This document shows positions 1 to 6,355 of a stretch of DNA of 7,435 bases, piece by piece. Every line of letters starts with the position of its first letter. Within the stretch, counting starts at the first letter, position 1. The stretch comes from RBG-16-66-20 sp964616875 (lineage in GTDB: Bacteria > Pseudomonadota > Gammaproteobacteria > Burkholderiales > SG8-39). The notes under the pieces were generated by a model. That model made no database searches. It saw only the letters and a list, made by a program, of their open reading frames with translations, and was not told the origin of the DNA. Location: assembly GCA_964616875.1 (NCBI GenBank), contig CAZTSJ010000246.1, positions 1 to 7,435 on the forward strand, read 5' to 3'. Made by a program: the position numbers and the translations under genes.

Positions 1-171
1 TGGGGCCTGCCACTCGGATTGCTCGCCGCCGGGCCGCTCATCGCGCGCCTGGGTTATGCCGCTTCCACCGTGATCTACGCCGGCCTGGGCCTCGCGGCGA
101 CGATCGCCATCGGCTACCGCTGGCGCCACGCGCTCTGGCACGGCGCGGCGGTCGCCAACTCAAATCGCTAG
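1..171 (+). CDS. C-terminal fragment of a membrane transporter, probably MFS (partial)
   Basis: The gene enters from the left edge in frame 1 and ends at TAG 169-171, so only its last 56 residues are visible. They form two hydrophobic stretches. The first ends in a Gly/Pro-rich turn followed by LIARLGYAAS, the second is around VIYAGLGLAATIAIGY, and a short polar tail with WRWRH-like basic and aromatic residues follows. This pattern resembles helices 11 and 12 of major facilitator superfamily permeases, where a 'G-x-L-I-x-R-x-G-Y' loop is common. Substrate and subfamily cannot be judged from this fragment. Another polytopic membrane protein is possible. The next gene starts 57 bases downstream on the same strand. 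Confidence 0.6.
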   Translation, partial: WGLPLGLLAAGPLIARLGYAASTVIYAGLGLAATIAIGYRWRHALWHGAAVANSNR

Positions 172-215
172 CGGCTCTCTGCCTGTGATGTGCCATCATA
201 TTGGGCATCAGCACT

Positions 216-222
216 AAGGGGA
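216..222 (+). promoter_or_regulatory. Shine-Dalgarno site that sets the start of the zinc-ribbon gene
   Basis: AAGGGGA lies 6 nt before ATG 229. It selects this ATG over the upstream in-frame GTG at 190 and over the ATG two codons later at 235. Confidence 0.7.
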
Positions 223-228
223 CTCGCC

Positions 229-564
229 ATGAGCATGGTTTTCTGCCGAGGTTGCGGCAAGCAAATTCATGAGACCGCCCCGTCCTGTCCGCATTGCGGT
301 GCGCCGCAGGGAACGGTTCCAGCGCCTGGCGGGCAGCGCGGCGTCGCCAGGCTCTTCGGGTGGGGATTTGTCTGGACCGCGGTTTTCTGGCTCGCTGCGT
401 TGTTGCTGAGCGGATTTATCGCCGGGATGCTCAGTCCGGACAATGCAAGCGAAGCAGGAGCCATGATCGGCAAACGATGGGCCGGGCCAATGCTGCTTGG
501 TTCAATCTGCCTCTCGACTGTACTTACGATCCTGGGGATATTGCCCGGCACCAAGAAATCCTGA
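229..564 (+). CDS. Small zinc-ribbon membrane protein (hypothetical)
   Basis: This 111-aa protein has an N-terminal zinc ribbon: Cys6-x2-Cys9, ten residues, then Cys20-x2-Cys23 (in CRGCGK and CPHCGA). A short Gly/Pro linker follows (residues about 25-40), then two predicted membrane helices (about 41-68 and 85-108) and a GTKKS tail. The four cysteines are spaced as in the zinc-ribbon N-terminal domains found on many small bacterial membrane proteins, so the ribbon should face the cytoplasm. No specific function is known to me, and a sensing or protein-interaction role is only a guess. ATG 229 is preferred because of the AAGGGGA site. It is convergent with the aldolase gene. The coding frame stays open for 22 codons past its TGA (see 565-633). 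Confidence 0.72.
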   Translation: MSMVFCRGCGKQIHETAPSCPHCGAPQGTVPAPGGQRGVARLFGWGFVWTAVFWLAALLLSGFIAGMLSPDNASEAGAMIGKRWAGPMLLGSICLSTVLTILGILPGTKKS

Positions 565-633
565 ATCAACGCGGCCGAATGGAACGCGTTGCTGCGCATA
601 GTCGACGCCAAGGGCGCCGACTACCGGCGCTAG
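565..633 (+). other. In-frame open extension after the zinc-ribbon stop codon
   Basis: Directly after TGA 562-564 the same frame continues for 22 codons to TAG 631-633. It reads as plausible protein, including AEWNALLRIVDAKG, an amphipathic helix-like stretch. It could be the original C-terminus cut off by a nonsense change, the remnant of another gene, or chance in GC-rich DNA. Nothing here supports programmed readthrough. Confidence 0.3.
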
Positions 634-649
634 GAACGGCTAGTCGGCG
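615..649. terminator. Hairpin between convergent genes, possible bidirectional terminator
   Basis: CGCCGACTA (615-623) is perfectly complementary to TAGTCGGCG (641-649). The stem can be extended inward by CCG (624-626) with CGG (637-639), leaving one bulged C and a 10-nt loop. It lies at the junction of the plus-strand zinc-ribbon gene and the minus-strand aldolase gene and includes the aldolase stop (TAG, read from 642 to 640) plus its last two codons. No T-run follows on either side, so it is not a canonical intrinsic terminator. It may block RNA polymerase or 3' exonucleases. Confidence 0.45.
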
Positions 650-1410
650 TAGCCGGGCAGTTCGCGATCCAGGATCCGCATCATCGCCTCGAAGAAGAGG
701 CGATCGCGCTCGGTGCGCGAATGGCGGTCGTTCTCGGGTGGCGCCTGCACCTGCGCGATGATGGCCTCCGACAGAACCTGCAGCGGCTTGCCGGTGCTCA
801 TCGCCAGCACTTGCGCGCGGCAAATGCGCTCGAGTTTGTAGATGCGCCGGTAGGCTTCCGCCACCGTGTCGCCGGTGACCAGAACGCCGTGGTTCTTCAT
901 GAATACGGTGTGCTTGCGGCCGCTCTTGTCGCCCAGCACGCCGGCGAGGCGCTCGCCTTCTGCCAGCGTGTCCGCCGTGCCCGTGTAAGTGTCGTCGTAG
1001 GCGATGCGGCCATGCACGAAAGCGGCGGTCTGGCTCGCGGGCAGGACGCGGTTGTCCTGCAGCATGTTCAACGCCACGGCCCAGGTCTGGTGGGTATGCA
1101 GCACCACGCGCGCGCCGCAGATGCGGTGGATCGGCGCGTGGATGCATTGCGCCGAGAGTTCGACCACGCCCTCGCCTTCGAGCGTCTTGCCGGACTCGTC
1201 GAACACGATCATGTCGCTCGCGCGCGCTTCCGACCAATGAAAGCCGAAGGGCAGGATCAGGTACTGGTCCTCGCGTCCCGGCACGGTGACGGTGAAGTGG
1301 TTGTCGATGCCCTCTTCCAGGTCGTGGAATACCGCGAGGCGGTGGGCGGCGGCGAGGTGGATCTTCGCCTGGATGACGGGGTCGACTGCGCGCAGCGGAT
1401 GGACGGACAT
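640..1410 (-). CDS. Class II aldolase/adducin family protein
   Basis: This 256-aa protein has the typical length and layout of the class II aldolase/adducin fold, whose members use a divalent metal to cleave or rearrange sugar phosphates and related hydroxy acids. Visible metal-ligand candidates are His105 and His107 (LHTHQTW) and His174 in the conserved segment KNHGVLVTG, followed by EAY at 185-187. The acidic residue that precedes the first histidine in FucA/AraD-type aldolases has no clear counterpart: the local sequence is ELSAQCIHAPIHR. That is the adducin-like pattern, so true aldolase activity is uncertain and decarboxylation or another reaction is possible. The start is set by GAGGT (plus-strand ACCTC 1416-1420), 5 nt before the ATG. 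It is the last gene of the MATE-MFS-aldolase block, 23 nt after the MFS stop. The substrate is unknown. Confidence 0.9.
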   Translation of the reverse strand: MSVHPLRAVDPVIQAKIHLAAAHRLAVFHDLEEGIDNHFTVTVPGREDQYLILPFGFHWSEARASDMIVFDESGKTLEGEGVVELSAQCIHAPIHRICGARVVLHTHQTWAVALNMLQDNRVLPASQTAAFVHGRIAYDDTYTGTADTLAEGERLAGVLGDKSGRKHTVFMKNHGVLVTGDTVAEAYRRIYKLERICRAQVLAMSTGKPLQVLSEAIIAQVQAPPENDRHSRTERDRLFFEAMMRILDRELPGYAD

Positions 1411-1433
1411 GGCGGACCTCGAAGGGGGGGTTC

Positions 1434-2663
1434 TCAGGCGCGCAGTATAGCGAGCCTTTGCTTTCGGAAGTGGACCACCGCCAGCACCAGCGCGGCGGCC
1501 TGCAGCAGGGCGCAAAAGTACAGCGGCGCGCCGATGCGCCAATCGCCGCGAGGAAGGTCCGAGACCAGGGTCAGGATCGACGCGCCGAGCACCGGGGCAA
1601 TCACCGCCATCAGGCTGTTCAGGCCGCCCACCGCGCCCAGCGCCTGCCCCTGGCTGCGGGCGTCGGCAGCGCTCGAGATGATGCTCTGGATGGACGCCGA
1701 GACGGTGGCGCCGAGCAGGTTGAGGAAAATGATCGCGAACAGCATCCAGCCCTCGCTCGCGGCGCCCCACAGCAGGTAAGCGAGCGATGAGGACAGCAAC
1801 CCGAGGACCGCCAGGCGCCGCGGGCCGAAGCGCTTGAGCAGTCGCCCGAGCAGCAGCCCTTGCGCGACCACCGAAACGATGCCGACGGCCGCGAGCGACC
1901 AGCCGTTTTCCAGCGGCCCCCAGCCGAACTTGAACGTCGTGTAGAGCACCCAGGTGCTGTAGAGCACGAATTGCGCGAGCCCGCTGCAGCCGATAACCAC
2001 CACCAGCAGGCCCGCGCCCTTGAGCTGCGCTACCCCTCGCAGCGCGCTGACCGGATTGGCCGACGACCACGAAAACGGCCGCCTGCGATCCGCCGGCAGC
2101 GACTCGGGCAGGACGAAATAGCCGTACAGCAGGTTGAGCAGCGCGAGGCTCGCGGCGGCGAAGAACGGCAGGCGCAGGTCCTGCGCACCCAGCAGCCCGC
2201 CGGTGACCGGCCCGAGGATGAAACCCAGGCCGAACATCGCGCCGAGCATGCCGAAGCGCCGCGCGCGCTCTTCGGGCGGCGTGATGTCGGCGACATAGGC
2301 GTTCGACACCGCGATGTTGGCCTGCATCGCGCCGCTCACCAGCCGCACCAGGATCAGCATCCAGAGCGCGGTGGCGAGCGCGGTGAGGAAGAAACTCAGC
2401 GCCAGGCCGCAGAAGCCGATCAGCAGCACCGGCCGGCGGCCGTGGCCATCCGAGATGGCGCCGAGGATCGGCGAAGCAAAAAAGTTCGCCAGACCAAACG
2501 CGAACGTCACCACGCCATACCAGAAGGCCTGGTCGGCCTGCGAGCCGGTGAAACTGCCCACCAGCGCCGGCAGCACGGGAATGATGAGGCCGATCGCCAT
2601 CATGTCGATCAGCGTCGTCAGCATGATGAACGGCATCGCCGCCGCTTGATTTCTACCTATCAC
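1434..2663 (-). CDS. MFS drug exporter, TetA-like (TCR/Tet family)
   Basis: A 409-aa inner-membrane protein with about 12 hydrophobic helices, predicted to be a proton-driven exporter. TetA-family marks: an acidic residue in helix 1 (Asp20 in LIDMMAIGLIIPVLP), motif A in the loop between helices 2 and 3 (residues 68-78, SDGHGRRP), and antiporter motif C in helix 5 (GPVTGG, 151-156). Motif A normally reads D-R-x-G-R-R; here the first Arg is Gly73, while Asp72 and Arg76 are kept. A central hydrophilic loop lies at about 190-212. I use GTG 2663 because the resulting N-terminus (GRNQAA) resembles family members and AAGGA lies just upstream, though only 2 nt away. ATG at 2636 is the alternative and would still keep helix 1. 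Tetracycline transport cannot be inferred; many chromosomal relatives have unknown substrates. The gene starts 15 nt after the MATE stop. Confidence 0.9.
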   Translation of the reverse strand: MIGRNQAAAMPFIMLTTLIDMMAIGLIIPVLPALVGSFTGSQADQAFWYGVVTFAFGLANFFASPILGAISDGHGRRPVLLIGFCGLALSFFLTALATALWMLILVRLVSGAMQANIAVSNAYVADITPPEERARRFGMLGAMFGLGFILGPVTGGLLGAQDLRLPFFAAASLALLNLLYGYFVLPESLPADRRRPFSWSSANPVSALRGVAQLKGAGLLVVVIGCSGLAQFVLYSTWVLYTTFKFGWGPLENGWSLAAVGIVSVVAQGLLLGRLLKRFGPRRLAVLGLLSSSLAYLLWGAASEGWMLFAIIFLNLLGATVSASIQSIISSAADARSQGQALGAVGGLNSLMAVIAPVLGASILTLVSDLPRGDWRIGAPLYFCALLQAAALVLAVVHFRKQRLAILRA

Positions 2664-2678
2664 GGTCCTTGCGCGCGA

Positions 2679-4007
2679 TCATCCCGGACGGCTGACCCTC
2701 AGGAAGTACATGACGATCAGTATGCTGCCAGTCACCACGCCGGCGATGGCCGCGATCCAGTAGCCGGCTGCACCCATGCGCATGGACGGGCCGAAGGCGA
2801 GCAGGTAGCCGCCGCCCAGACCGAGGCCCCAGAGCGCGACGATGTTGAACAGCATCGGCACCACGGTTTTCTTGTAGCCGCGCAACGCGCTGACCGCGAT
2901 CGCCGACACGGCGTCGAACAGGTGGTACAGCGCGACATAGGCAAGCAGGGTGGTGGCGACGGCCTTGACCTCGTCGTCGCGCGTATAGAGCCCTGCGATC
3001 GAGTCGCGCGCAAGCCACACCGCAAGCCCGACCAGGCTGGCGCAGACGAAGCCGCTACCGATTCCGACGAGCCCGGTAAGTCGCGCGCGGCGCAGGTCGC
3101 CGGCGCCGATCGCCTGCCCGGTCAACACGCCCGAGGCGCTCGCCATCGCCAGCGGCATCATGTAGATCAGGCCGGCCAGGTTGGCGGCGATCTGGTGGCC
3201 GCCCGAACTGGCCGTGCCGAGCCGCGCGATGAACAGCGCCATGAAGGTGAACGAAGTGACATCGACGAGGAAGTTGAAGCCGATCGGCAGGCCGATCTGC
3301 GCCAGGCGCATTTGCTCGCGCCAGCGCGGCCAGGACCAGCGCGCAAATACACCGAACGGGCGGTAACTGCCGTCGAACCGGCACACCAGCCACGCGGCGG
3401 CGGCGAGGATCCAGGCAATGATCGCCGTCGAGACCCCGCAGCCCGGCCCGCCCAGCGCCGGCATGCCCAGGTGGCCGTGCATGAAAACAAGGTTGAGCGG
3501 GATCTTCAGCGCCAGCCCCACCAGGTTCAGCAGCATGATCACGCGCGGTTTCGATACCGCCGTGGTGAACGAATAGAAGACGCGGAACATCAGCATCGCC
3601 GGCACGCCCAGCGCGATGCTGCGCAGGTAGCTGCGCGTCTTGACTTCGACTTCGGGGGCGACCTGCGCCAGCGCGAGAAACGGATCCGGGAAATACATCA
3701 GCACCGAGGCAATCACCGCCAGCAGCGCGCCCAGCCACAGGCTCTGGCGCACCTCCTCGCCGATTTCCTCCAGCCTGCCGGCGCCGAACAACTGCGCCAC
3801 CACCGGCGTGAGCGCGATCAGCACGCCCATCGAGGTGACGAAGATGCTGACGTAGATGCTCGCACCGATGCCCACCGCCGCCAGGTCGGCGGCGCTCAGG
3901 CGCCCGGCCATCACGGTGTCGATGACGCCGTTGATCATCACCGCGACCTGGGCGATGAGCACCGGCCAGCCGAGTTTCACGATGTCGCGCAGGATGGAGC
4001 CGAACAT
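2679..4007 (-). CDS. MATE family multidrug/metabolite exporter (NorM-like)
   Basis: A 442-aa protein with about 12 membrane helices and the internal two-fold pattern of multidrug and toxin extrusion transporters, which export cationic drugs or metabolites using Na+ or H+ gradients. Family signatures: VIDTVMAGRLS near the N-terminus (Asp30) and the matching C-half segment LFDAVSAIAVSALRGYKKT (Asp365). By comparison with Vibrio NorM, these correspond to the essential acidic residues of helices 1 and 10. The third site, glutamate in NorM, appears here as Asp249 (LVDVTSFTFMALF), a conservative change. The start at ATG 4007 gives the usual short N-terminus, MFGSILRDIVKLGWP. An in-frame ATG at 4055 would add 16 unusual residues. 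No clear Shine-Dalgarno precedes ATG 4007. It is the first gene of the minus-strand block and is divergent from the PanE-like gene. Confidence 0.93.
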   Translation of the reverse strand: MFGSILRDIVKLGWPVLIAQVAVMINGVIDTVMAGRLSAADLAAVGIGASIYVSIFVTSMGVLIALTPVVAQLFGAGRLEEIGEEVRQSLWLGALLAVIASVLMYFPDPFLALAQVAPEVEVKTRSYLRSIALGVPAMLMFRVFYSFTTAVSKPRVIMLLNLVGLALKIPLNLVFMHGHLGMPALGGPGCGVSTAIIAWILAAAAWLVCRFDGSYRPFGVFARWSWPRWREQMRLAQIGLPIGFNFLVDVTSFTFMALFIARLGTASSGGHQIAANLAGLIYMMPLAMASASGVLTGQAIGAGDLRRARLTGLVGIGSGFVCASLVGLAVWLARDSIAGLYTRDDEVKAVATTLLAYVALYHLFDAVSAIAVSALRGYKKTVVPMLFNIVALWGLGLGGGYLLAFGPSMRMGAAGYWIAAIAGVVTGSILIVMYFLRVSRPG

Positions 4008-4019
4008 GGTTGAGCCGGG

Positions 4020-4036
4020 GATGCTATCGCAGCATC
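4020..4036. promoter_or_regulatory. Inverted repeat in the divergent intergenic region, possible operator
   Basis: GATGCT-ATCGC-AGCATC is a perfect 6-bp inverted repeat with a 5-nt spacer. It lies in the middle of the 46-bp gap (4008-4053) between the MATE and PanE-like start codons, where both promoters must lie or overlap the genes. A TAGACT hexamer at 4040-4045 could be a -10 for the rightward gene, leaving almost no leader, but no good -35 is seen. An operator for an unlinked regulator is the simplest reading. An mRNA hairpin near the 5' ends is the alternative. Confidence 0.4.
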
Positions 4037-4053
4037 GGCTAGACTGCGGGCGC

Positions 4054-4965
4054 ATGAGGGAAGGCGAATTAATCCGCGTGGCGGTGCTCGGCGCAGGTGC
4101 CGTGGGTTGCTATTTCGGCGGCATGCTGGCGCGCGCGGGACACCGCGTCACCCTGATCGGCCGTCAGATCCACGTCGATGCCTTTACGAGATCCGGCCTG
4201 CATTTCGAGGGACTGAAATTCGACGAGCAGGTTCCGGTCGAGGCCAGCACCGAGGCCAGCGCGGTGCGCGGTGCGCGCCTTGTCCTCTTCTGCGTCAAGT
4301 CCACCGACACCGAAACTGCCGCCGCGCAGATCGCCCCGCACCTCGATGCCGATGCGCTCGTGGTGAACCTGCAAAATGGCGTCGACAACACCGAACGGAT
4401 CCAGGCCCGCATCGCCAATCCGGTGATTCCTGCCGTGGTGTACGTCGCCACCGAAATGGCGGGACCAGGTCATCTCAAGCACCACGGCCGCGGAGATCTC
4501 GTTATTGGACCGAATGAACAGGTAAAAGCCTGGTTCGAACCGGCAGGCGTACCCACCGTGATTTCAGACAACATTGCAGGCGAACTCTGGACGAAGCTGG
4601 TGGTGAACTGCGCCTACAACGCGATCTCCGCGATCACGCAGCTGCCCTACGGCAGGATGATCGAAGGGACCGGCATCCGCGAAACCATGCGCGCCGTGGT
4701 CGAGGAAACGCTGGCGGTGGCCAAGGCGAGCGGCGTGGCCATGGCGCCGGGCATGCTCGAGCGCATCTACAACATCGCCGAGGCCATGCCGACGCAGTTT
4801 TCGTCCACCGCGCAGGACCTCGCGCGCGGCAAGCCCACCGAGATCGACCACCTCAACGGCTACGTGGTGCGCAGGGGCGAAGCGCTCGGCGTGCCGACGC
4901 CGGCGAACCAGGTGCTGCAGGCGCTGGTGAAGCTGATCGAGTCAAAACTGCGCGCGAGCGCCTGA
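4054..4965 (+). CDS. Ketopantoate reductase (PanE/ApbA) family oxidoreductase
   Basis: This 303-aa protein matches the full length of 2-dehydropantoate 2-reductases, which reduce ketopantoate to pantoate with NADPH in coenzyme A synthesis. The N-terminal Rossmann fold carries LGAGAVG (12-18). Residues corresponding to the E. coli PanE active site are present: Asn108 (NLQNG), Lys181 with Asn185 and Asn189 (KLVVNCAYN), Ser251 and Glu263 (PTEID). The chemistry is therefore well supported. However, many bacteria carry several paralogues acting on other 2-oxo acids, and no panB or panC is nearby, so a pantothenate role is not assured. ATG 4054 has no strong ribosome site; GTG 4078, only 8 codons on, also keeps the nucleotide-binding motif and has GAGGGAAGG 13 nt upstream. 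The gene ends stop to stop with the ABM gene. Confidence 0.9.
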   Translation: MREGELIRVAVLGAGAVGCYFGGMLARAGHRVTLIGRQIHVDAFTRSGLHFEGLKFDEQVPVEASTEASAVRGARLVLFCVKSTDTETAAAQIAPHLDADALVVNLQNGVDNTERIQARIANPVIPAVVYVATEMAGPGHLKHHGRGDLVIGPNEQVKAWFEPAGVPTVISDNIAGELWTKLVVNCAYNAISAITQLPYGRMIEGTGIRETMRAVVEETLAVAKASGVAMAPGMLERIYNIAEAMPTQFSSTAQDLARGKPTEIDHLNGYVVRRGEALGVPTPANQVLQALVKLIESKLRASA

Positions 4966-4972
4966 TCAGGCG
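4959..4972. terminator. 14-bp palindrome spanning two convergent stop codons
   Basis: CGCCTGATCAGGCG is a perfect 14-bp palindrome. Its centre holds TGA (4963-4965, PanE-like stop) and TCA (4966-4968, ABM stop on the other strand) with no base between them. As RNA it can fold as a 5-bp stem with a GATC tetraloop. No T-run follows in either direction, so terminator activity is inferred from position only. Confidence 0.4.
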
Positions 4973-5274
4973 GGCTGCAGGATGTGGATCGCGCGGTTGG
5001 CGATGAATTCTTTCGTCTTCGCGCCGTAGGCCGCCATGTGCGGCGCCGCGGCGTGCGCTTTGAGCGCGTCCATGCTTTCCCATTTCTCGACAACGATGAA
5101 GCTATCCGGGCCCAGCTTGGACTGGAACGGCAACGCCGGGTCTGCATCCAGCACGGGCCCGTACTCGATGCAGCCCTTCTCGGCGCGCACGGCGGCGAGG
5201 TTGGCGCGGGCGTGCGTGAGGATGTTTTCGCGCATGCCGGGCCTGGCGGTGATGACGGCGATGACATGGATCAT
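4966..5274 (-). CDS. ABM-domain protein (putative quinol monooxygenase, YgiN-like)
   Basis: This 102-aa protein has the size and sequence pattern of a single antibiotic biosynthesis monooxygenase (ABM) domain, a dimeric ferredoxin-like alpha+beta barrel. Marks: an N-terminal beta strand (IHVIAVITARPG), then a helix, the turn EKGCIEYGP (32-40), the strand FIVVEKWES (59-67), and a helix with a conserved histidine in APHM (His79). YgiN-type members oxidise quinols without a cofactor, but many family members are uncharacterised and some act as heme or small-molecule binding proteins. The start is clear: GAGGAG (plus-strand CTCCTC 5281-5286) lies 6 nt before the ATG. It is divergent from the MetE-like gene and convergent with the PanE-like gene. 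Confidence 0.88.
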   Translation of the reverse strand: MIHVIAVITARPGMRENILTHARANLAAVRAEKGCIEYGPVLDADPALPFQSKLGPDSFIVVEKWESMDALKAHAAAPHMAAYGAKTKEFIANRAIHILQPA

Positions 5275-5301
5275 TCTGGGCTCCTCGTATCGTGAAATCG
5301 C

Positions 5302-5309
5302 AGTATAAG
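5302..5309. promoter_or_regulatory. Overlapping divergent -10 elements
   Basis: The AT-rich island AGTATAAG sits in GC-rich DNA between two divergent genes. On the plus strand it gives TATAAG (5304-5309), 5 nt before the MetE-like ATG. On the minus strand it gives TATACT (5307-5302), 27 nt before the ABM ATG. Both are five-of-six matches to TATAAT. I see no good -35 at the right distance on either strand. If the plus-strand element is used, the MetE-like mRNA would be leaderless or nearly so. Confidence 0.45.
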
Positions 5310-5314
5310 AGCGC

Positions 5315-6355
5315 ATGGCCCTGCCCACCCACCTGCTCCCCACCACCGTCGTCGGCAGCTATCCGCAGCCCGACTGGCTGCTCGATCGGCAGATGCTGTC
5401 GAAAATCGTGCCGCGAACGCGCATGCAGGAGCTCTGGCGCATCCCCGCGGAATTTCTCGAGCAGGCGCAGGACGACGCCACCGTGCTCGCGATCCGCGAG
5501 ATGGAGCGCGCCGGCATCGACATCATCACCGACGGCGAAATGCGCCGCGAAAGCTATTCCAACCGCTTCGCCACCGCGCTGGAGGGCCTGGACAGCGCGA
5601 ACCCGGGCCAGGTGAAGACGCGCTCGGGCGCGATGACGCCGGTGCCGCGCGTGGTCGGCCGCATCCGCCGCAGCCAGGCCGTCGAGCTGCGCGACATGCA
5701 GTTCCTGCGCGCCAACACCGTCCTGCCCGCCAAGATCACCTTGCCCGGGCCGTTCACCATGGGACAGCAGGCGAAGAACGAGTTCTACAAGGACGACGAA
5801 GAAATGGCGATGGATTTCGCCGCGGCGGTAAACGCGGAAGCGTTGGATCTGCAAAAGGCCGGCGCCGACATCATCCAGCTGGACGAGCCCTGGCTGCGCA
5901 ACGATCCCGCAGCGGCTAGCCGCTACGCTGTCAAGGCAATCAACCGCGCGCTGCAGGGAATCACCGTGCCCACCGTCGTGCACCTGTGCTTCGGCTACGC
6001 CGCGGTGGTGCCGGGCGCATCGAAACCGACCGGCTATTCCTTCCTGCCGGGCCTTGCGGAAACCATCGCACAGCAGATCTCGATCGAAGCCGCGCAGCCG
6101 AAGCTCGATCTCGGCGTGCTGAAGGATCTCGCCGGCAAGAAAATCATGCTCGGCGTGCTGGATCTTGGCGACAACGCGATCGAAACGCCCGAGCAGGTGG
6201 CAGCGCGCATCCGCGCCGGCCTCAAGTACGTGAAACCTGCCGACCTCATTCCCGCCCCCGATTGCGGCATGAAATACCTCTCGCGCGAGATCGCCTTCGG
6301 CAAACTCAAGGCGCTTGCCGAGGGCGCGGCGATCGTGCGCCGGGAAATATCATGA
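5315..6355 (+). CDS. Core-type cobalamin-independent methionine synthase (MetE C-terminal) family protein
   Basis: A 346-aa protein corresponding to only the catalytic C-terminal barrel of MetE, which transfers a methyl group to a zinc-bound thiolate. All four zinc ligands expected from MetE are visible: His223 and Cys225 (VVHLCFGYA), Glu258 (ISIEAA) and Cys317 (APDCGM). The QLDEPWL motif (188-194) and an N-terminal VVGSYPQP segment are also present. Full MetE is about 750 aa and has an N-terminal domain that helps hold the polyglutamyl folate, so this protein probably uses another methyl donor or a different thiol or acceptor. The family also includes epoxyalkane:coenzyme M transferases. The start is ATG 5315; the only ribosome-site candidate is a weak AAGAG, and a possible -10 lies immediately upstream. 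Its stop overlaps a small ORF leading into the GNAT gene. Confidence 0.88.
   Translation: MALPTHLLPTTVVGSYPQPDWLLDRQMLSKIVPRTRMQELWRIPAEFLEQAQDDATVLAIREMERAGIDIITDGEMRRESYSNRFATALEGLDSANPGQVKTRSGAMTPVPRVVGRIRRSQAVELRDMQFLRANTVLPAKITLPGPFTMGQQAKNEFYKDDEEMAMDFAAAVNAEALDLQKAGADIIQLDEPWLRNDPAAASRYAVKAINRALQGITVPTVVHLCFGYAAVVPGASKPTGYSFLPGLAETIAQQISIEAAQPKLDLGVLKDLAGKKIMLGVLDLGDNAIETPEQVAARIRAGLKYVKPADLIPAPDCGMKYLSREIAFGKLKALAEGAAIVRREIS

Noticed and set aside
1411..2070. Upstream extension of the aldolase frame by about 220 codons on the minus strand
   Set aside because: The extra residues are Arg/Ala/Gly-rich and lie inside the MFS gene in another frame. ATG 1410 has a good ribosome site and a natural N-terminus.
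1860..4013. A 717-codon plus-strand open frame opposite the MFS and MATE genes
   Set aside because: It is extremely rich in Arg, His, Gln, Asp and Glu, with no family resemblance. It is the antisense image of two well-supported membrane proteins in GC-rich DNA.
4010..4045. TTGAGC (4010-4015) and TAGACT (4040-4045) as a sigma-70 promoter for the PanE-like gene
   Set aside because: The spacing is 24 bp, too long for a standard promoter, and no better -35 was found.
3856..4053. N-terminal extension of the PanE-like protein by 66 residues
   Set aside because: It overlaps the MATE gene on the other strand and would place the nucleotide-binding motif far from the N-terminus, unlike the family.
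5102..5983. A 293-codon minus-strand frame across the ABM and MetE-like genes
   Set aside because: It is the antisense of the MetE-like gene, which has all its catalytic residues. Its composition (His/Arg/Gly/Ala-rich) is that of a shadow frame.
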